Source: Pseudomonadota bacterium | GTDB taxonomy: Bacteria > Pseudomonadota > Alphaproteobacteria > Sphingomonadales > Sphingomonadaceae | Assembly: GCA_023457895.1 (NCBI GenBank) | Contig: JAEXAY010000038.1 | Location: 1-57,233 of the forward strand | DNA: 57,233 nucleotides | Direction: 5' to 3' | Part shown: positions 27,314-37,041 of the stretch, piece by piece | How the letters are laid out: the number at the start of each line of letters is the position of its first letter | How positions within the stretch are numbered: position 1 is the stretch's first letter | Program-made: the position numbers and the translations under genes | Notes under the pieces: model-generated | Database searches by the model: none | What the model saw: the letters and a program-made list of their open reading frames with translations, nothing else | Told to the model about the DNA's origin: nothing

Positions 27314-28333
27314 TTACGCAAGCGAAAGGCTGGGGAGCGGCGCGAGCGCGGAAAGAAATTGTTCGGCGCTCCGGCGCCAGCTGAAATTGCGCGCATGGGC
27401 GACGCAGGCCTGTGCCGAACAGGTCAGCGCTTGCGTCACCGCATCCCCGAGGTCAGCGTCGAGCCCACCGGTTTCGGGGGTCACAATATCGACCGGGCCC
27501 GTCACCGGAAAGGCTGCCACCGGAACGCCGCTCGCCAGCGCCTCGATCATCACCAGCCCGAACGTATCAGTCAGGCTGGGAAATACGAACACATCGGCGC
27601 TGCGATAGGCAGACGCCAGTTCCTCACCCGCCAGCTTGCCGAGAAACAGCGCGTCCGGATACCGCCGGGCAAGATCGTTCCGCGCCGGACCATCGCCGAC
27701 GATGACCTTGGTGCCCCGATGATCCAGCGCCAGAAATGCCTCGATATTCTTCTCCACGGCAACCCGCCCGACATAGAGTTGCACCGGCCCGCCGAGGTCC
27801 GACATCGCCGGGTGACGCGGTCCATCGGGACGGAACAGCTGCGTGTCGACGCCGCGGCCCCAATGGGCAAGATGGGTGATACCGTGGACCTGAAGCTCCT
27901 CGCGGATCTGCGGCGTCGAAGCCAGAACGGCGCTCGCGGGCGCATGGAACCAGCGGATATAGGGCCAGATCGCCGCCGCAGGGAGCCCGGTACGCTTCGC
28001 CACATATTCGGGAAACTGGGTGTGATAGGCGGTCGTGAACGGAATGTTCCGGTTAAGGCACCAGCGGCGCGCGGCAAGGCACAGCGGCCCTTCGGTGGAA
28101 AGATGGATCGCATCGGGCGCGAAGGCGACGATCCTCTCGCCCACCGTCTTGGGCCGCGTCATCGCGAGGCGGATTTCGGGATAGCTCGGGCATGGCACCG
28201 AACGATACTGGTCGGGTGTGATGAAACCGACCTGGTGACCCATCTGACCCAGTTCCCGCGCCACGGCCTGAAGCGTGCGGACGACGCCATTGACCTGCGG
28301 CTCCCAGGCATCGGACACGATCAGGATACGCAT
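27314..28333 (-). CDS. GT4 glycosyltransferase
   Basis: A 339-residue GT-B enzyme. The N-terminal donor-binding opening MRILIVSDAWEPQVNGVVRTL and RPDAIH-like FAPDAIHLSTEGPLCLAARRW are those of the GT4 enzymes that glycosylate lipids (MgtA/GtfA type). The C-terminal half has VQLYVGRVAVEKNIEAFL, VIVGDGPARNDL and the E-x7-E motif in VFPSLTDTFGLVMIEALASG. Start ATG 28333 is used; the frame runs on upstream over the neighbour. It follows the LpxH-like gene by 13 bases, so the pair probably acts on the same glycolipid, perhaps a sphingoglycolipid or lipid A-related product. Acceptor unknown. Confidence 0.88.
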   Translation of the reverse strand: MRILIVSDAWEPQVNGVVRTLQAVARELGQMGHQVGFITPDQYRSVPCPSYPEIRLAMTRPKTVGERIVAFAPDAIHLSTEGPLCLAARRWCLNRNIPFTTAYHTQFPEYVAKRTGLPAAAIWPYIRWFHAPASAVLASTPQIREELQVHGITHLAHWGRGVDTQLFRPDGPRHPAMSDLGGPVQLYVGRVAVEKNIEAFLALDHRGTKVIVGDGPARNDLARRYPDALFLGKLAGEELASAYRSADVFVFPSLTDTFGLVMIEALASGVPVAAFPVTGPVDIVTPETGGLDADLGDAVTQALTCSAQACVAHARNFSWRRSAEQFLSALAPLPSLSLA

Positions 28334-28346
28334 GCTATTCGTTCCT

Positions 28347-29255
28347 TCAGGCCGCGAGCGGTTCCCGGGCAGATGGAGACACGTCGAGCGGCACCACCTT
28401 CTCCCGGCGCCGGGCCATTTCATCAAGCCAGTGGAGGATTTCCATCCGCCCATCCTCATGCTCGACCAGCGCGGTGCAGCCCTCCACCCAGTCGCCGTCA
28501 TTATAGTAGGCAATCCCGCTGATGTCGCGCATCTCGGCGGTATGGATATGACCGCAAACAACGCCGTCAACGCCGCGCTGACCGGCGGCCTTGGCGACCA
28601 GTTCCTCGAAGCGGCCAATGAATTCGACCGCATTCTTGACCTTGTGCTTGGCAATCTTGGACAGCGACCAGTAAGGCAGCCCCATACGGCGGCGCACGCG
28701 ATTGACGACGACATTGAGCCGCATCAGCGCGGTATAGGCGGCATCGCCGACGACCGCGAGCCAGCGATGCGCCAGCATCACCGCGTCAAATTCATCGCCG
28801 TGGAGCACGAGCAGCTGGCGGCCATCCGCCGTCTCGTGGATCGCATGGCGGCGAATCTGCACGCCACCAAAATTCATCCCGCAAAAGGGGCGAACCATTT
28901 CGTCATGGTTTCCCGGGATATAGATCACCTGTTCGCCGCGCTTCGCCCGCTTGAGGATCCGCCAGACCACGTCATTGTGCGACGCAGGCCAGTAATGCCG
29001 CTTCTTGAGCCGCCAGCCGTCGATGATGTCGCCGGTCAGATAGAGGGTTTCACAATCGACATGGTCGAGAAAGTCGATCAGCAATTCGGCATTGCACCCG
29101 CGCGTCCCCAGATGGATATCGGAAATCCATACCGTTCTGAAGCGGCGCCGTTCGCCATGATGTTTTTCCGGGATTGAAAGCGCCGGTATATCCGGCCCGC
29201 CGCCATCGCCCTCATGGCCGATCTGATCAAAGGAGAGGCGGAAGAGATTATCCAT
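28347..29255 (-). CDS. LpxH-like metallophosphoesterase
   Basis: A 302-residue calcineurin-like phosphoesterase. All metal motifs are present: SDIHLGTRGCN, GDIIDGW, PGNHDE, HGDEFDAV and GHIHTAEM. These are the motifs of UDP-2,3-diacylglucosamine diphosphatase LpxH, but the protein is longer than LpxH (about 240) with an N-terminal extension of about 40 residues. Many alphaproteobacteria use LpxI for the lipid A step, so this enzyme may instead serve another glycolipid. It is the first gene of a two-gene operon with the GT4 enzyme. Confidence 0.88.
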   Translation of the reverse strand: MDNLFRLSFDQIGHEGDGGGPDIPALSIPEKHHGERRRFRTVWISDIHLGTRGCNAELLIDFLDHVDCETLYLTGDIIDGWRLKKRHYWPASHNDVVWRILKRAKRGEQVIYIPGNHDEMVRPFCGMNFGGVQIRRHAIHETADGRQLLVLHGDEFDAVMLAHRWLAVVGDAAYTALMRLNVVVNRVRRRMGLPYWSLSKIAKHKVKNAVEFIGRFEELVAKAAGQRGVDGVVCGHIHTAEMRDISGIAYYNDGDWVEGCTALVEHEDGRMEILHWLDEMARRREKVVPLDVSPSAREPLAA

Positions 29256-29487
29256 AAAACCCCCGAATATTTGCCTTTGCGGCCGCCTATGTCAGAGAAA
29301 TGTTACAGTTTGAGTCTTGATAGATTTCACCCTTGCCGCGCCGGGCATGAATAAACGCTCGGATAAACTATTGTGCGGCGCAGCAATCTGTTCCACTATC
29401 GCTTCGCCGGACAAGGAAGCAGCCCGAGATTTGCTCCATCCGGCAGGCAGGCGGAACGCACCAACCAACGATATAAGGGGAATTACC

Positions 29488-30246
29488 ATGCGTTCCTTGA
29501 CGTCCATCCTTCTGTTGCCGCTCGGCATCCTCGCAGCAGCTCCCGCCTTCGCGCAGAATCCGGCCGACCCGCCGCCGCCGGTCACGGTTTCCGGCAGCGC
29601 AACCGTGGTTTCCGACTACCGCTTCCGCGGCATCTCACAGACCGACAAGGATTTCGCCGTGCAGGGCGGTATCTCTGTTTCGCACCAGTCGGGGGTCTAT
29701 GCCGGGATATGGGGCTCGACCATCGATGATTATGTCGCAGGCGGTGCGGACCAGGAAATCGATTTCAATGCCGGGTTCCGCAAGGACCTTGGCGGTACGA
29801 TCCTCGACGTCGGCGCAACCTATTATTACTATCCCGGCGCGGAAAAGATCGTGCCCGGCTATGATAGCGACTTCCTGGAAACCTACGCCTCGCTCTCCCA
29901 CACGCTGGGTCCGGTGAGCGCCAAGGCCAGCGTCGTCTATGCGCCGAAACAGAGCGCGCTTTCGGTCGGCGCAGGCAAAGAGGATAATCTCTATGTCGCA
30001 GGCGACCTTTCCGCCGGTATTCCCACGACGCCCATAACCGTGACCGCGCATCTCGGCCACAGTTTCGGTCCGTCCTATCTGACGATCGGCAAAAACTATA
30101 CCGACTGGAGCGTCGGCGCGGCCTATGTCTGGGGGAACCTCAATATCGGCATCACCTACGTCGACACCAACAAGGCGCTCTACAGCCCGTCAGGCAAGAA
30201 TATATCGGGGGCTGGGATCGTGGGCTCGATAGGCGTCAGCTTCTGA
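29488..30246 (+). CDS. TorF-family (Gcw_chp) putative outer-membrane protein
   Basis: 252 residues with a Sec signal peptide (LLLPLGILAAAPAFAQ, cleavage after AFA). The mature part begins PVTVSGSATVVSDYRFRGISQTDKDFAVQGGISVSH, the defining opening of the Gcw_chp/TorF family (TIGR02001), and continues as alternating beta-strands ending in an aromatic, GIVGSIGVSF. It is expected to be a small outer-membrane barrel of unknown substrate. Start ATG 29488 has AAGGGG at 29475-29480. The 230 bases upstream carry its promoter and that of the divergent LpxH-like gene. Confidence 0.9.
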   Translation: MRSLTSILLLPLGILAAAPAFAQNPADPPPPVTVSGSATVVSDYRFRGISQTDKDFAVQGGISVSHQSGVYAGIWGSTIDDYVAGGADQEIDFNAGFRKDLGGTILDVGATYYYYPGAEKIVPGYDSDFLETYASLSHTLGPVSAKASVVYAPKQSALSVGAGKEDNLYVAGDLSAGIPTTPITVTAHLGHSFGPSYLTIGKNYTDWSVGAAYVWGNLNIGITYVDTNKALYSPSGKNISGAGIVGSIGVSF

Positions 30247-30260
30247 CGACCCCTTTCCTG

Positions 30261-30533
30261 TCACGAAAAACTGCCTGAATTCAATGCTGCGGTGAAACGC
30301 GAGAAAGCGAACAACTGCAGCATTGAAAAGGCTACCAGCAGGGCATAGCGCTGCTGCCGCACCGCCAGCCAGAGCACCAGCAGTCCCAGTATCAGGCTGG
30401 CGCCCTTGTAGAGATTGGCGTTGGTCCCTGCATCACTCCCAGCCGGCGCAATAACCATTGCCAGTGATATGAAGGCGTTGACGCCGATGAACAGCAGGAT
30501 GGCGAACCATTTCATGATGGTATCGCGCGTCAT
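30261..30533 (-). CDS. Small integral membrane protein
   Basis: 90 residues with three predicted helices: MKWFAILLFIGVNAFISLAMVIAP, YKGASLILGLLVLWLAV and YALLVAFSMLQLFAFSRF. No known family recognised. Its ATG overlaps the stop of the quinone oxidoreductase by four bases (ATGA), so it is translated from the same message. Function unknown. Confidence 0.75.
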   Translation of the reverse strand: MTRDTIMKWFAILLFIGVNAFISLAMVIAPAGSDAGTNANLYKGASLILGLLVLWLAVRQQRYALLVAFSMLQLFAFSRFTAALNSGSFS

Positions 30534-31537
30534 GCCGCGCCCTCCATGGTGAGGGCAATCTTGCCGATATGCGCGCCTGATTCCAGCCGGCGATGGGCGT
30601 CGGCGGCCTGCGCGAGCGGGTAAACGCTGTCGATCACCGGTTTGAGATCCCCTGCCTCGACATGCGGCCAGACCGTCGCGTGGATTTCATCGGCTACCAT
30701 GCCCTTGAACGCAACCGAACGCGCGCGCAACGTCGAGCCGGTCAGCGTCAGCCGCCGCCGCATGATATCGACGAGGCTGACTTCGGCCTTGAGCCCGCCC
30801 TGCACCGCAATCGTCACGTGCCGCCCCTCTTCGGCAAGGCAGGCGAGGTTGCGCGGCACATAATCTCCGCCGACCATGTCGAGCACCGCCTGACACCCCT
30901 TCCCGTCGGTGATCCGGGCCACTTCGGCAACAAAATCCTGCGTCTTGTAGTTGATCGCGTGGGCCGCGCCGAGTTCGAGCGCGCGCGCGCATTTTTCGTC
31001 CGATCCGCAGGTGACGATGATGGTGAGACCGAACAGCTTGCCCAGTGCGATCGCCATCGTGCCGATACCGCTGGTGCCGCCATGCACCAGCGCGGTATCG
31101 CCTTCGACCGCATAGGCGCGTTCGAACAGGTTGGTCCAGACGGTAAACAATGTTTCGGGCAGCGCCGCCGCCTCGGCCATCGTCAGCGCGGGCGGCACCG
31201 GAAGGCACTGCACCACAGGCGCGGTGCAATATTCGGCATAGCCGCCGCCGCTCACCAGCGCGCAGACGCCCTGCCCCATCAGCGCGTCGGGTACGCCGCG
31301 GCCGAGCGCGACCACCACGCCCGCTACTTCAAGCCCGGGCAGCGGAGAGGCGCCCTCCGGTGCGGGATAAAGTCCGCGGCGCTGCATCACATCGGGGCGA
31401 TTAACCCCAGCGGCGGCCACCCGGATCAGGACCTCGCCATCCTGCGGCAACGGCACCGGCATGGTTGCGGGGACCAGCACTTCCGGTCCTCCCGCCTCGC
31501 GGATTTCGATACCCTGCATGGTTTGCGCTATCGCCAT
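30530..31537 (-). CDS. NAD(P)H-quinone oxidoreductase (MDR, PIG3-like)
   Basis: A 335-residue medium-chain dehydrogenase without structural zinc. GroES-like half: VLIRVAAAGVNRPDVMQRRGLYPAPEGASPLPGLEVAGVV. Rossmann half: TALVHGGTSGIGTMAIALGKLFG, GSDEKCARALELGAAHAINYKTQDF and VLDMVGGDYVPRNLACLAEEGRHVTIA. These match the PIG3/TP53I3 quinone reductase group. The ATG at 31537 follows GAGGGGGAAAG. It is divergent from the DUF1192 gene and coupled to a small membrane protein. Confidence 0.92.
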   Translation of the reverse strand: MAIAQTMQGIEIREAGGPEVLVPATMPVPLPQDGEVLIRVAAAGVNRPDVMQRRGLYPAPEGASPLPGLEVAGVVVALGRGVPDALMGQGVCALVSGGGYAEYCTAPVVQCLPVPPALTMAEAAALPETLFTVWTNLFERAYAVEGDTALVHGGTSGIGTMAIALGKLFGLTIIVTCGSDEKCARALELGAAHAINYKTQDFVAEVARITDGKGCQAVLDMVGGDYVPRNLACLAEEGRHVTIAVQGGLKAEVSLVDIMRRRLTLTGSTLRARSVAFKGMVADEIHATVWPHVEAGDLKPVIDSVYPLAQAADAHRRLESGAHIGKIALTMEGAA

Positions 31538-31630
31538 CTTTCCCCCTCTTAGCAGAGCACCGGTTTTCTTAACCATGTAAATGCCCGCACCCTTATTGAC
31601 AGTGTAGCGCAACGGGTCAACAACGGAGCC

Positions 31631-31834
31631 ATGGACCTTGAAGAGAATTTGCCGCGCCGTACAGGCGATCTCGTTTCCGGGCTCAAGCATGAGGATCTGG
31701 ACCCCTTGTCGATTGACGAACTCCATGCCCGCATCGAGATTTTGAAGGCTGAAATCGCCCGCGCCGAAGCGCGCATAGCCTTTGCCACCAGCCACAAGGC
31801 TTCGGCCGACGCGCTGTTCCGGAAGGGCGGATAA
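31631..31834 (+). CDS. DUF1192 protein
   Basis: 67 residues, the usual size for DUF1192: LSIDELHARIEILKAEIARAEARIAFATSHKASADALF. The central part is a short coiled coil. DUF1192 is an alphaproteobacterial family of unknown function. It precedes clpA by about 125 bases. GGAG stands only two bases before the ATG, which is close for a ribosome binding site. Confidence 0.88.
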   Translation: MDLEENLPRRTGDLVSGLKHEDLDPLSIDELHARIEILKAEIARAEARIAFATSHKASADALFRKGG

Positions 31835-31958
31835 GCGATGGGCCGGACCCGTCCGCAATATCGCCCCCTTGATCGAAGCCGGGACAGTCACGACATAGAG
31901 ATGGACGCCGGATAGCCACAGATTTTCGAGGCGATCCGGCAATTGGAGAAGTTTGAAT

Positions 31959-34319
31959 ATGCCGTCCTTTTCGGAAAGCCTCGACAAAACCCTGCATAAC
32001 GCGCTGCAGTTCGCGTCCAACCGCCGCCATGAATATGCGACGCTGGAACATCTGCTGCTCGCGCTCATCGACGACGATGATGCCGCGGAGGTGATGCGGG
32101 CGTGCGGGGTGGAACTCGACGAACTGCGCGACACCGTGACCCATTATCTCGATACCGAACTGGATTCGATGCGGGTCGCGGGCAACGAGGATCCGATGCC
32201 GGGCCTCGGCCTCCAGCGCGTTGTCCAGCGCGCGATCCTCCACGTCCAGTCCTCCGGCAAGGACGAGGTGACCGGCGCCAATGTCCTCGTCGCGCTGTTC
32301 AGCGAAAAGGAAAGCCACGCCGTCTATTTCCTCCAGCAGCAGGACATGAGCCGCCTCGATGCGGTGAGCTATCTGTCGCATGGCGTCGGCAAGGGCTCGA
32401 TGACGCCGCAGGCCTCCGACGAGGAAGCATCCGCCGAGGGCCAGGAAGCCAAAGGCGAAGGCAAGTCCAAGAAGGAATCCGCGCTCGACCTTTACACGGT
32501 CAACCTCAACGAGAAGGCCGCGAACGGCAAGGTCGACCCGCTGATCGGGCGTTCGGCGGAGGTCGACCGCACGGTGCAGATTCTCTGCCGCCGCTCGAAG
32601 AACAACCCGCTCTATGTCGGCGATCCCGGCGTCGGCAAGACCGCGATCGCCGAAGGTCTTGCGCGCAAGATCATCGAGGGCGATGTTCCCGAGGTACTGA
32701 AGCCCGCCGTCATCTATTCGCTCGACATGGGCGCGCTGCTCGCGGGCACGCGCTATCGCGGCGATTTCGAGGAACGGCTGAAGGCGGTCGTCAACGAGCT
32801 TGAGAAAATGCCCGATGCGATCCTGTTCATCGACGAAATCCACACCGTCATCGGCGCCGGTGCAACGTCGGGCGGCGCGATGGACGCCTCGAACCTCCTG
32901 AAGCCCGCGCTTTCCGGCGGGACGATCCGCTGCATCGGTTCGACGACCTACAAGGAGTTCCGCAATCATTTCGAGAAGGACCGCGCGCTCTTGCGCCGTT
33001 TCCAGAAGATCGACGTGATCGAGCCGAACATCGAGGACAGCATCCGCATCATCAAGGGGTTGCGTCCGGCGTTCGAGGCGCACCACAAGGTCAAATATAC
33101 CCCCGATGCGATCAAGGCCGCGGTGGAACTTTCCTCGCGCTACATCAACGACCGCAAGCTCCCGGACAAGGCGATCGACGTGATCGACGAGGTAGGCGCG
33201 ATGCAGATGCTGGTGCCGCCGTCGCGCCGCAAGAAGACGATCACGCCCAAGGAGATCGAAGCCGTGATCGCGACCATGGCGCGCATCCCGCCCAAGACGG
33301 TTTCGAGCGACGACAAGGCGGTGCTCGAGCATCTTGAGCGCGATCTGAAGCGCGTTGTTTTCGGCCAGAACCAGGCGATCGAGAAGCTGGCGAGCGCGAT
33401 CAAGCTCAGCCGCGCGGGCCTGCGCGATCCCGACAAGCCGATCGGCAATTATCTCTTCTCCGGCCCGACCGGCGTCGGCAAGACCGAGGTCGCGAAGCAA
33501 CTCGCCTCGATCCTCGGAATTCCGATGCAGCGCTTCGACATGTCCGAATATATGGAGCGCCATTCGGTCAGCCGCCTGATCGGTGCGCCTCCGGGTTATG
33601 TGGGGTACGACCAGGGTGGGCTCCTCACCGATGCGGTCGACCAGAACCCGCATTGCGTGCTGCTGCTCGACGAGATCGAGAAGGCGCATCCCGACCTGTT
33701 CAACATCCTGTTGCAGGTCATGGATAATGGCAAGCTCACCGACCATCACGGCAAGACGGTTGATTTCCGCAATGTCATCCTCATCATGACGACCAATGCG
33801 GGCGCATCCGACATGGCGCGCGAAAGCATCGGCTTCGGTTCGATCAGCCGCGAGGATGTGCAGGAAGACGCGGTCAAGAAGCTGTTCACGCCGGAATTCC
33901 GCAACCGCCTCGACGCGATTGTGCCCTTCGCCTACCTGCCCCCCGAAGTGGTGGCGCGTGTCGTCGACAAGTTCATCCTCCAGCTTGAACTCCAGCTCGC
34001 CGACCGCAACGTCCACATCAAGCTCGATGATGAGGCGCGCGACTGGCTCACCGAGAAAGGCTACGACAAGCTGTATGGTGCGCGCCCGATGGGCCGCCTC
34101 ATTCAGGAGAAGATCAAGCAGCCGCTCGCCGAGGAACTGTTATTCGGCAAGCTGGTCAATGGCGGCGAGGTCCGCGTGCGCCTCAAGGATGGCGAGCATG
34201 GCAAGGAGCTGGCGTTTGAACTGACGCCCGCCCCGCCCAAGCCCGTCGCCTCGAAGAAAGCGCCGAAGAAGGACAAGCCGGGCGGCGCCGCAAAGCCGAG
34301 CCCGGAAACGGCGGACTGA
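31959..34319 (+). CDS. clpA: ATP-dependent Clp protease ATP-binding subunit ClpA
   Basis: A 786-residue AAA+ unfoldase that feeds proteins to ClpP. N-domain PSFSESLDKTLHNALQFASNRRHEYATLEHLLLALIDD; first AAA domain with Walker A GDPGVGKT near 221 and AILFIDEIHTVIGAG; second with GPTGVGKTE near 501 and VLLLDEIEKAHPD; IGAPPGYVGYDQGG is the second pore loop region. No long middle domain, so it is ClpA, not ClpB. A lysine-rich tail (SKKAPKKDKPGG) extends beyond the usual end. Start ATG 31959 has GGAGAAG upstream. The adaptor gene clpS, often adjacent, is absent here. Confidence 0.96.
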   Translation: MPSFSESLDKTLHNALQFASNRRHEYATLEHLLLALIDDDDAAEVMRACGVELDELRDTVTHYLDTELDSMRVAGNEDPMPGLGLQRVVQRAILHVQSSGKDEVTGANVLVALFSEKESHAVYFLQQQDMSRLDAVSYLSHGVGKGSMTPQASDEEASAEGQEAKGEGKSKKESALDLYTVNLNEKAANGKVDPLIGRSAEVDRTVQILCRRSKNNPLYVGDPGVGKTAIAEGLARKIIEGDVPEVLKPAVIYSLDMGALLAGTRYRGDFEERLKAVVNELEKMPDAILFIDEIHTVIGAGATSGGAMDASNLLKPALSGGTIRCIGSTTYKEFRNHFEKDRALLRRFQKIDVIEPNIEDSIRIIKGLRPAFEAHHKVKYTPDAIKAAVELSSRYINDRKLPDKAIDVIDEVGAMQMLVPPSRRKKTITPKEIEAVIATMARIPPKTVSSDDKAVLEHLERDLKRVVFGQNQAIEKLASAIKLSRAGLRDPDKPIGNYLFSGPTGVGKTEVAKQLASILGIPMQRFDMSEYMERHSVSRLIGAPPGYVGYDQGGLLTDAVDQNPHCVLLLDEIEKAHPDLFNILLQVMDNGKLTDHHGKTVDFRNVILIMTTNAGASDMARESIGFGSISREDVQEDAVKKLFTPEFRNRLDAIVPFAYLPPEVVARVVDKFILQLELQLADRNVHIKLDDEARDWLTEKGYDKLYGARPMGRLIQEKIKQPLAEELLFGKLVNGGEVRVRLKDGEHGKELAFELTPAPPKPVASKKAPKKDKPGGAAKPSPETAD

Positions 34320-34346
34320 TCGCCTCCGCCCCGCACCCGAAACAGA

Positions 34347-34385
34347 AAGGGCGGCGTTTCCCGATAGAAACGCCGCCCTTCTTTT
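34347..34385. terminator. Intrinsic terminator after clpA
   Basis: AAGGGCGGCGTTTC pairs perfectly with GAAACGCCGCCCTT around a six-base loop and is followed by CTTTT. The opposite strand also ends in a T-rich run, so the hairpin can serve both clpA and the convergent lipoprotein gene. Confidence 0.93.
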
Positions 34386-34402
34386 GTGGTGATTATACCA
34401 GC

Positions 34403-34864
34403 TTAGCGCTTGCGCAGCACATAGGTGGTCGCATCGGCGCCGGTGTAAGCCTTGCCGGTCGCGTCGAGCACATGCATGCCGCCGTCCGCGATCTGTACCT
34501 GCGCGTTGCCACCGGCAGCGTCGAGGATCACGGTCTTGCCATCCGCGCCCCAGCCGATCTTGCCGCTGGTCTTGGCAGCAGCCGCGCCCGCAGCAGCCTT
34601 GGTCAGTTCATAGCTGCCATCATCCTTGAGGACGAGGGTCGCATCGACCGGCGTGCCATCCGCGCCCGGCATCTTGCCGACGTAGCGGCCCGACCAGCCG
34701 GTGACGGCCGGGGTGCCGGTAGCGGCCGGAGCGGCGGGGGCCGCAACCGTGCCAGGAACATTTTCGTTGGCGGCAACCGTGGTGGTTTCGACCGGGGCTT
34801 CAGCCTTCTTGCCGCAGGCGGTCAGGGCAAGCGCGGCAACAACCGGCAGAATGAGCATACGCAT
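34403..34864 (-). CDS. Small alanine-rich lipoprotein
   Basis: 153 residues. Signal and lipobox LALTAC (Cys about residue 17), then an alanine/threonine/proline linker to about 55, then a compact domain: GWSGRYVGKMPGADGTPVDATLVLKDDGSYEL, an NlpE/copper-resistance-like strand pattern, without its Cys motif. Start ATG 34864 follows AAGGGAG. It shares the terminator of clpA. Probably an outer- or inner-membrane lipoprotein of unknown role. Confidence 0.8.
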   Translation of the reverse strand: MRMLILPVVAALALTACGKKAEAPVETTTVAANENVPGTVAAPAAPAATGTPAVTGWSGRYVGKMPGADGTPVDATLVLKDDGSYELTKAAAGAAAAKTSGKIGWGADGKTVILDAAGGNAQVQIADGGMHVLDATGKAYTGADATTYVLRKR

Positions 34865-35023
34865 AAGTGGGAACTCCCTTGTACTGTGAGACCGCGACGA
34901 AAACCGGCAACCGGCGCTATCGCGGTTGGGCGCACTTATACCGCGCCCGCGGGACACCTTCTAGCGCAAACCGACCAACATGACATATTTTTAAGCTTGG
35001 CGGCCAGATAACGTGGCGGCGTG

Positions 35024-36865
35024 TTACCAGCTGCCGCCACCTCCGCCACCGGCCCCCCCGCCAACCGAGCCACCATCAAAGCCGGATGGCTGAGGAGGCG
35101 GCGGGGCTGCGGGGATCACATTGACCGTCCCGGGAAGGATAAACCCGTCATGCCGCGGTCCTTCACCCGGTTTTTCCGGCAACGGGCGGGTATAGGCATT
35201 ATACATTACCTCCAGCGTCCCTGCCGTATTTCCGGCTGTCCCGCGAACCAGCCTGAAGGCAAAGCTCGCATTATTATAGGCGCGCTGATCCGCCGTTTCG
35301 GGCCGGTTGCGCTCATTTTCAAATTGCTCCGCTTTCCGCATTTCCTCGACCTGCGATTCGGTCAAGGTCAGTTCCACCGTATCGCCGACCTTGATATCCT
35401 TCCGTCCAGTAAAGTTTTCAGCATATTGCCGGTCGGTCTCGTTCCTGATCGGGAGCTTGTAGGTATAGGTCGGCTCGGACCAGGTCTTGCCGCCGTCGGT
35501 TGATGTTGTCTTGCGGGTAACATCGACCTTGCCATCGCCATTGGCATCATAGGTTCCGGTCCGCTCGACCCGGCCGTCGGGATAGACGGTGACAGTCGAG
35601 TTGCTGTTTTCCTTATGGCCTTCAATGTTGAGGTCCCCAACGGGGGTCTTGATCTTCAGCCCGTTCTTGTAGGCATAATCGAGCGAATAGACTTCCTTGT
35701 AATCAGACACGCCCTTGCCGTTGCCGCTCGCCGCATTGCCGTTGAACACGGCATCGCTATAGGAGGCGCGGCCTTCCGGGCTGTTCAGGTCGACCGTGTA
35801 GCTGCGGAACGCGCCGCCGTCATATTTATGCTCCCAGCCCGCCTCGACGGAGAAGCCCGCGCCGATATCAAGCTTGAGCTTACCGCTGTCGGTAAAGCCG
35901 GAAGTCGGCCCGGTGACGATCGCCACCTTGTTGCCGGGCTTCTTCTCGATGACGATCGACTGGCCTTCGCGCGTTTCCTGGCTGCCGCCAACGCCGACAT
36001 GTTTGACCACGGCTTCGAGCGAGGTACCCTTGTAATCCTCCGACTTCATCTGGACACGCGTGCCGTCGGGCCAGCTTTCGGGATGGAGAATATCGATGCT
36101 GTTGGGATCGGTGCCATTGGGCACGGTCACGCTGTACTTGACGCGGCTGCCACCGACGACGCTGCCTTCGACCTTGACCTTCTTGGCGTCGACCGATCCG
36201 CCTACGGTCACGCTAGAATCGGCCTCCATCGTATAGGTGGTGGTGCCGTCGCCATTGTCCTTCTTCGACACGACCGACTTGTTCTTGACCTCGACCTTGC
36301 CGTCAACGACCTTGCCGTCGATCTCGACCTTGACTGTCGTTTCGTTCGAGACCTTTTAGCCGTCCTTGTCCTTTTCGACCTCCACCGTATGTTCGCCGGA
36401 AACCGGACCCCCGCCCGTCTTGACCGTGCCGGAGCCGGTGACCGAGCCGCTGGTGTCGAAATTGATCTTGGCGCCAACCGGACTCTTGGGCTTTTCCTTT
36501 TCATCCGGATCGCCGGTGGGCGCGAGATTATTGGTTCGCGCGGGAGCTTGCGTTGCAAAGCGAGACAGGGAGGTGGTCGAATTGAGGAAACCGCTCTGCG
36601 CAACCTGTGCGTTGGTGGCGGCGCGATCGCCGGTACGCCCGTCGAGCGCCCGCAGCGCGCTACCTGCTTCGACCGGACTACCCCGCGCTGCCGTGTGAAG
36701 CAGCGTCTTGGCTTCCGTCGGGGTTTCCTTGATGCCGCGCTCTCCGGCATCGGCTGTCCCCTGATGGCTGAGCGGCTGCTTTGCCTCCTGCATGGCCGGC
36801 ATGAGCTTCGCGGCCACTTCGCGCATTTGCCCGATCCGCAGTGAATCATTGGAAATAAAGGTCAT
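35024..36865 (-). pseudogene. Large acidic repeat-like protein, interrupted by in-frame TAA
   Basis: One reading frame from ATG 36865 (MTFISNDSLRIGQMREVAAKL; GGAGG seven bases upstream) to the stop at 35024, broken only by TAA at 36356-36358 after 169 codons (KDKDG-stop-KVSNETTVKVEIDG). Both sides share composition and short VEV/VKVEIDGKVVDGKV-type strands, so they were one 613-codon gene. The downstream part also offers a GTG at 36271 without a good ribosome binding site. No signal peptide; N-terminal 60 residues helical, then glycine-threonine-lysine-rich beta segments, ending in a poly-Gly tail GGGAGGGGGGSW. No family recognised. Either a recent nonsense mutation, a sequencing error or rare readthrough. 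Confidence 0.65.
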
Positions 36866-37041
36866 CCTAAAACCTCCAGGAAAAGCATGTCTGGAGGCCG
36901 GGTGTAGCGGGCACAAAAAGACTGCACCATCAGCGATTCGTTTAGATCTGGCGAAAAAATGCGGGGAAGCCGGACGGCGCTGGATGAGGACCAGATCCAA
37001 ATTAGGATATTGGTTTTATTTAATAATGAGGCGTTTTTATG

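Noticed and set aside
26549..28522. A 657-residue plus-strand frame across trcR and the glycosyltransferase
   Set aside because: Runs antisense through three genes with clear motifs, so it is not coding.
31683..34016. A 777-residue open frame on the minus strand across clpA
   Set aside because: Antisense shadow of a GC-rich conserved gene: arginine/aspartate-rich, no family, no ribosome binding site.
36356..36358. Selenocysteine at the in-frame stop
   Set aside because: The codon is TAA, not TGA, and no SECIS-like stem follows.
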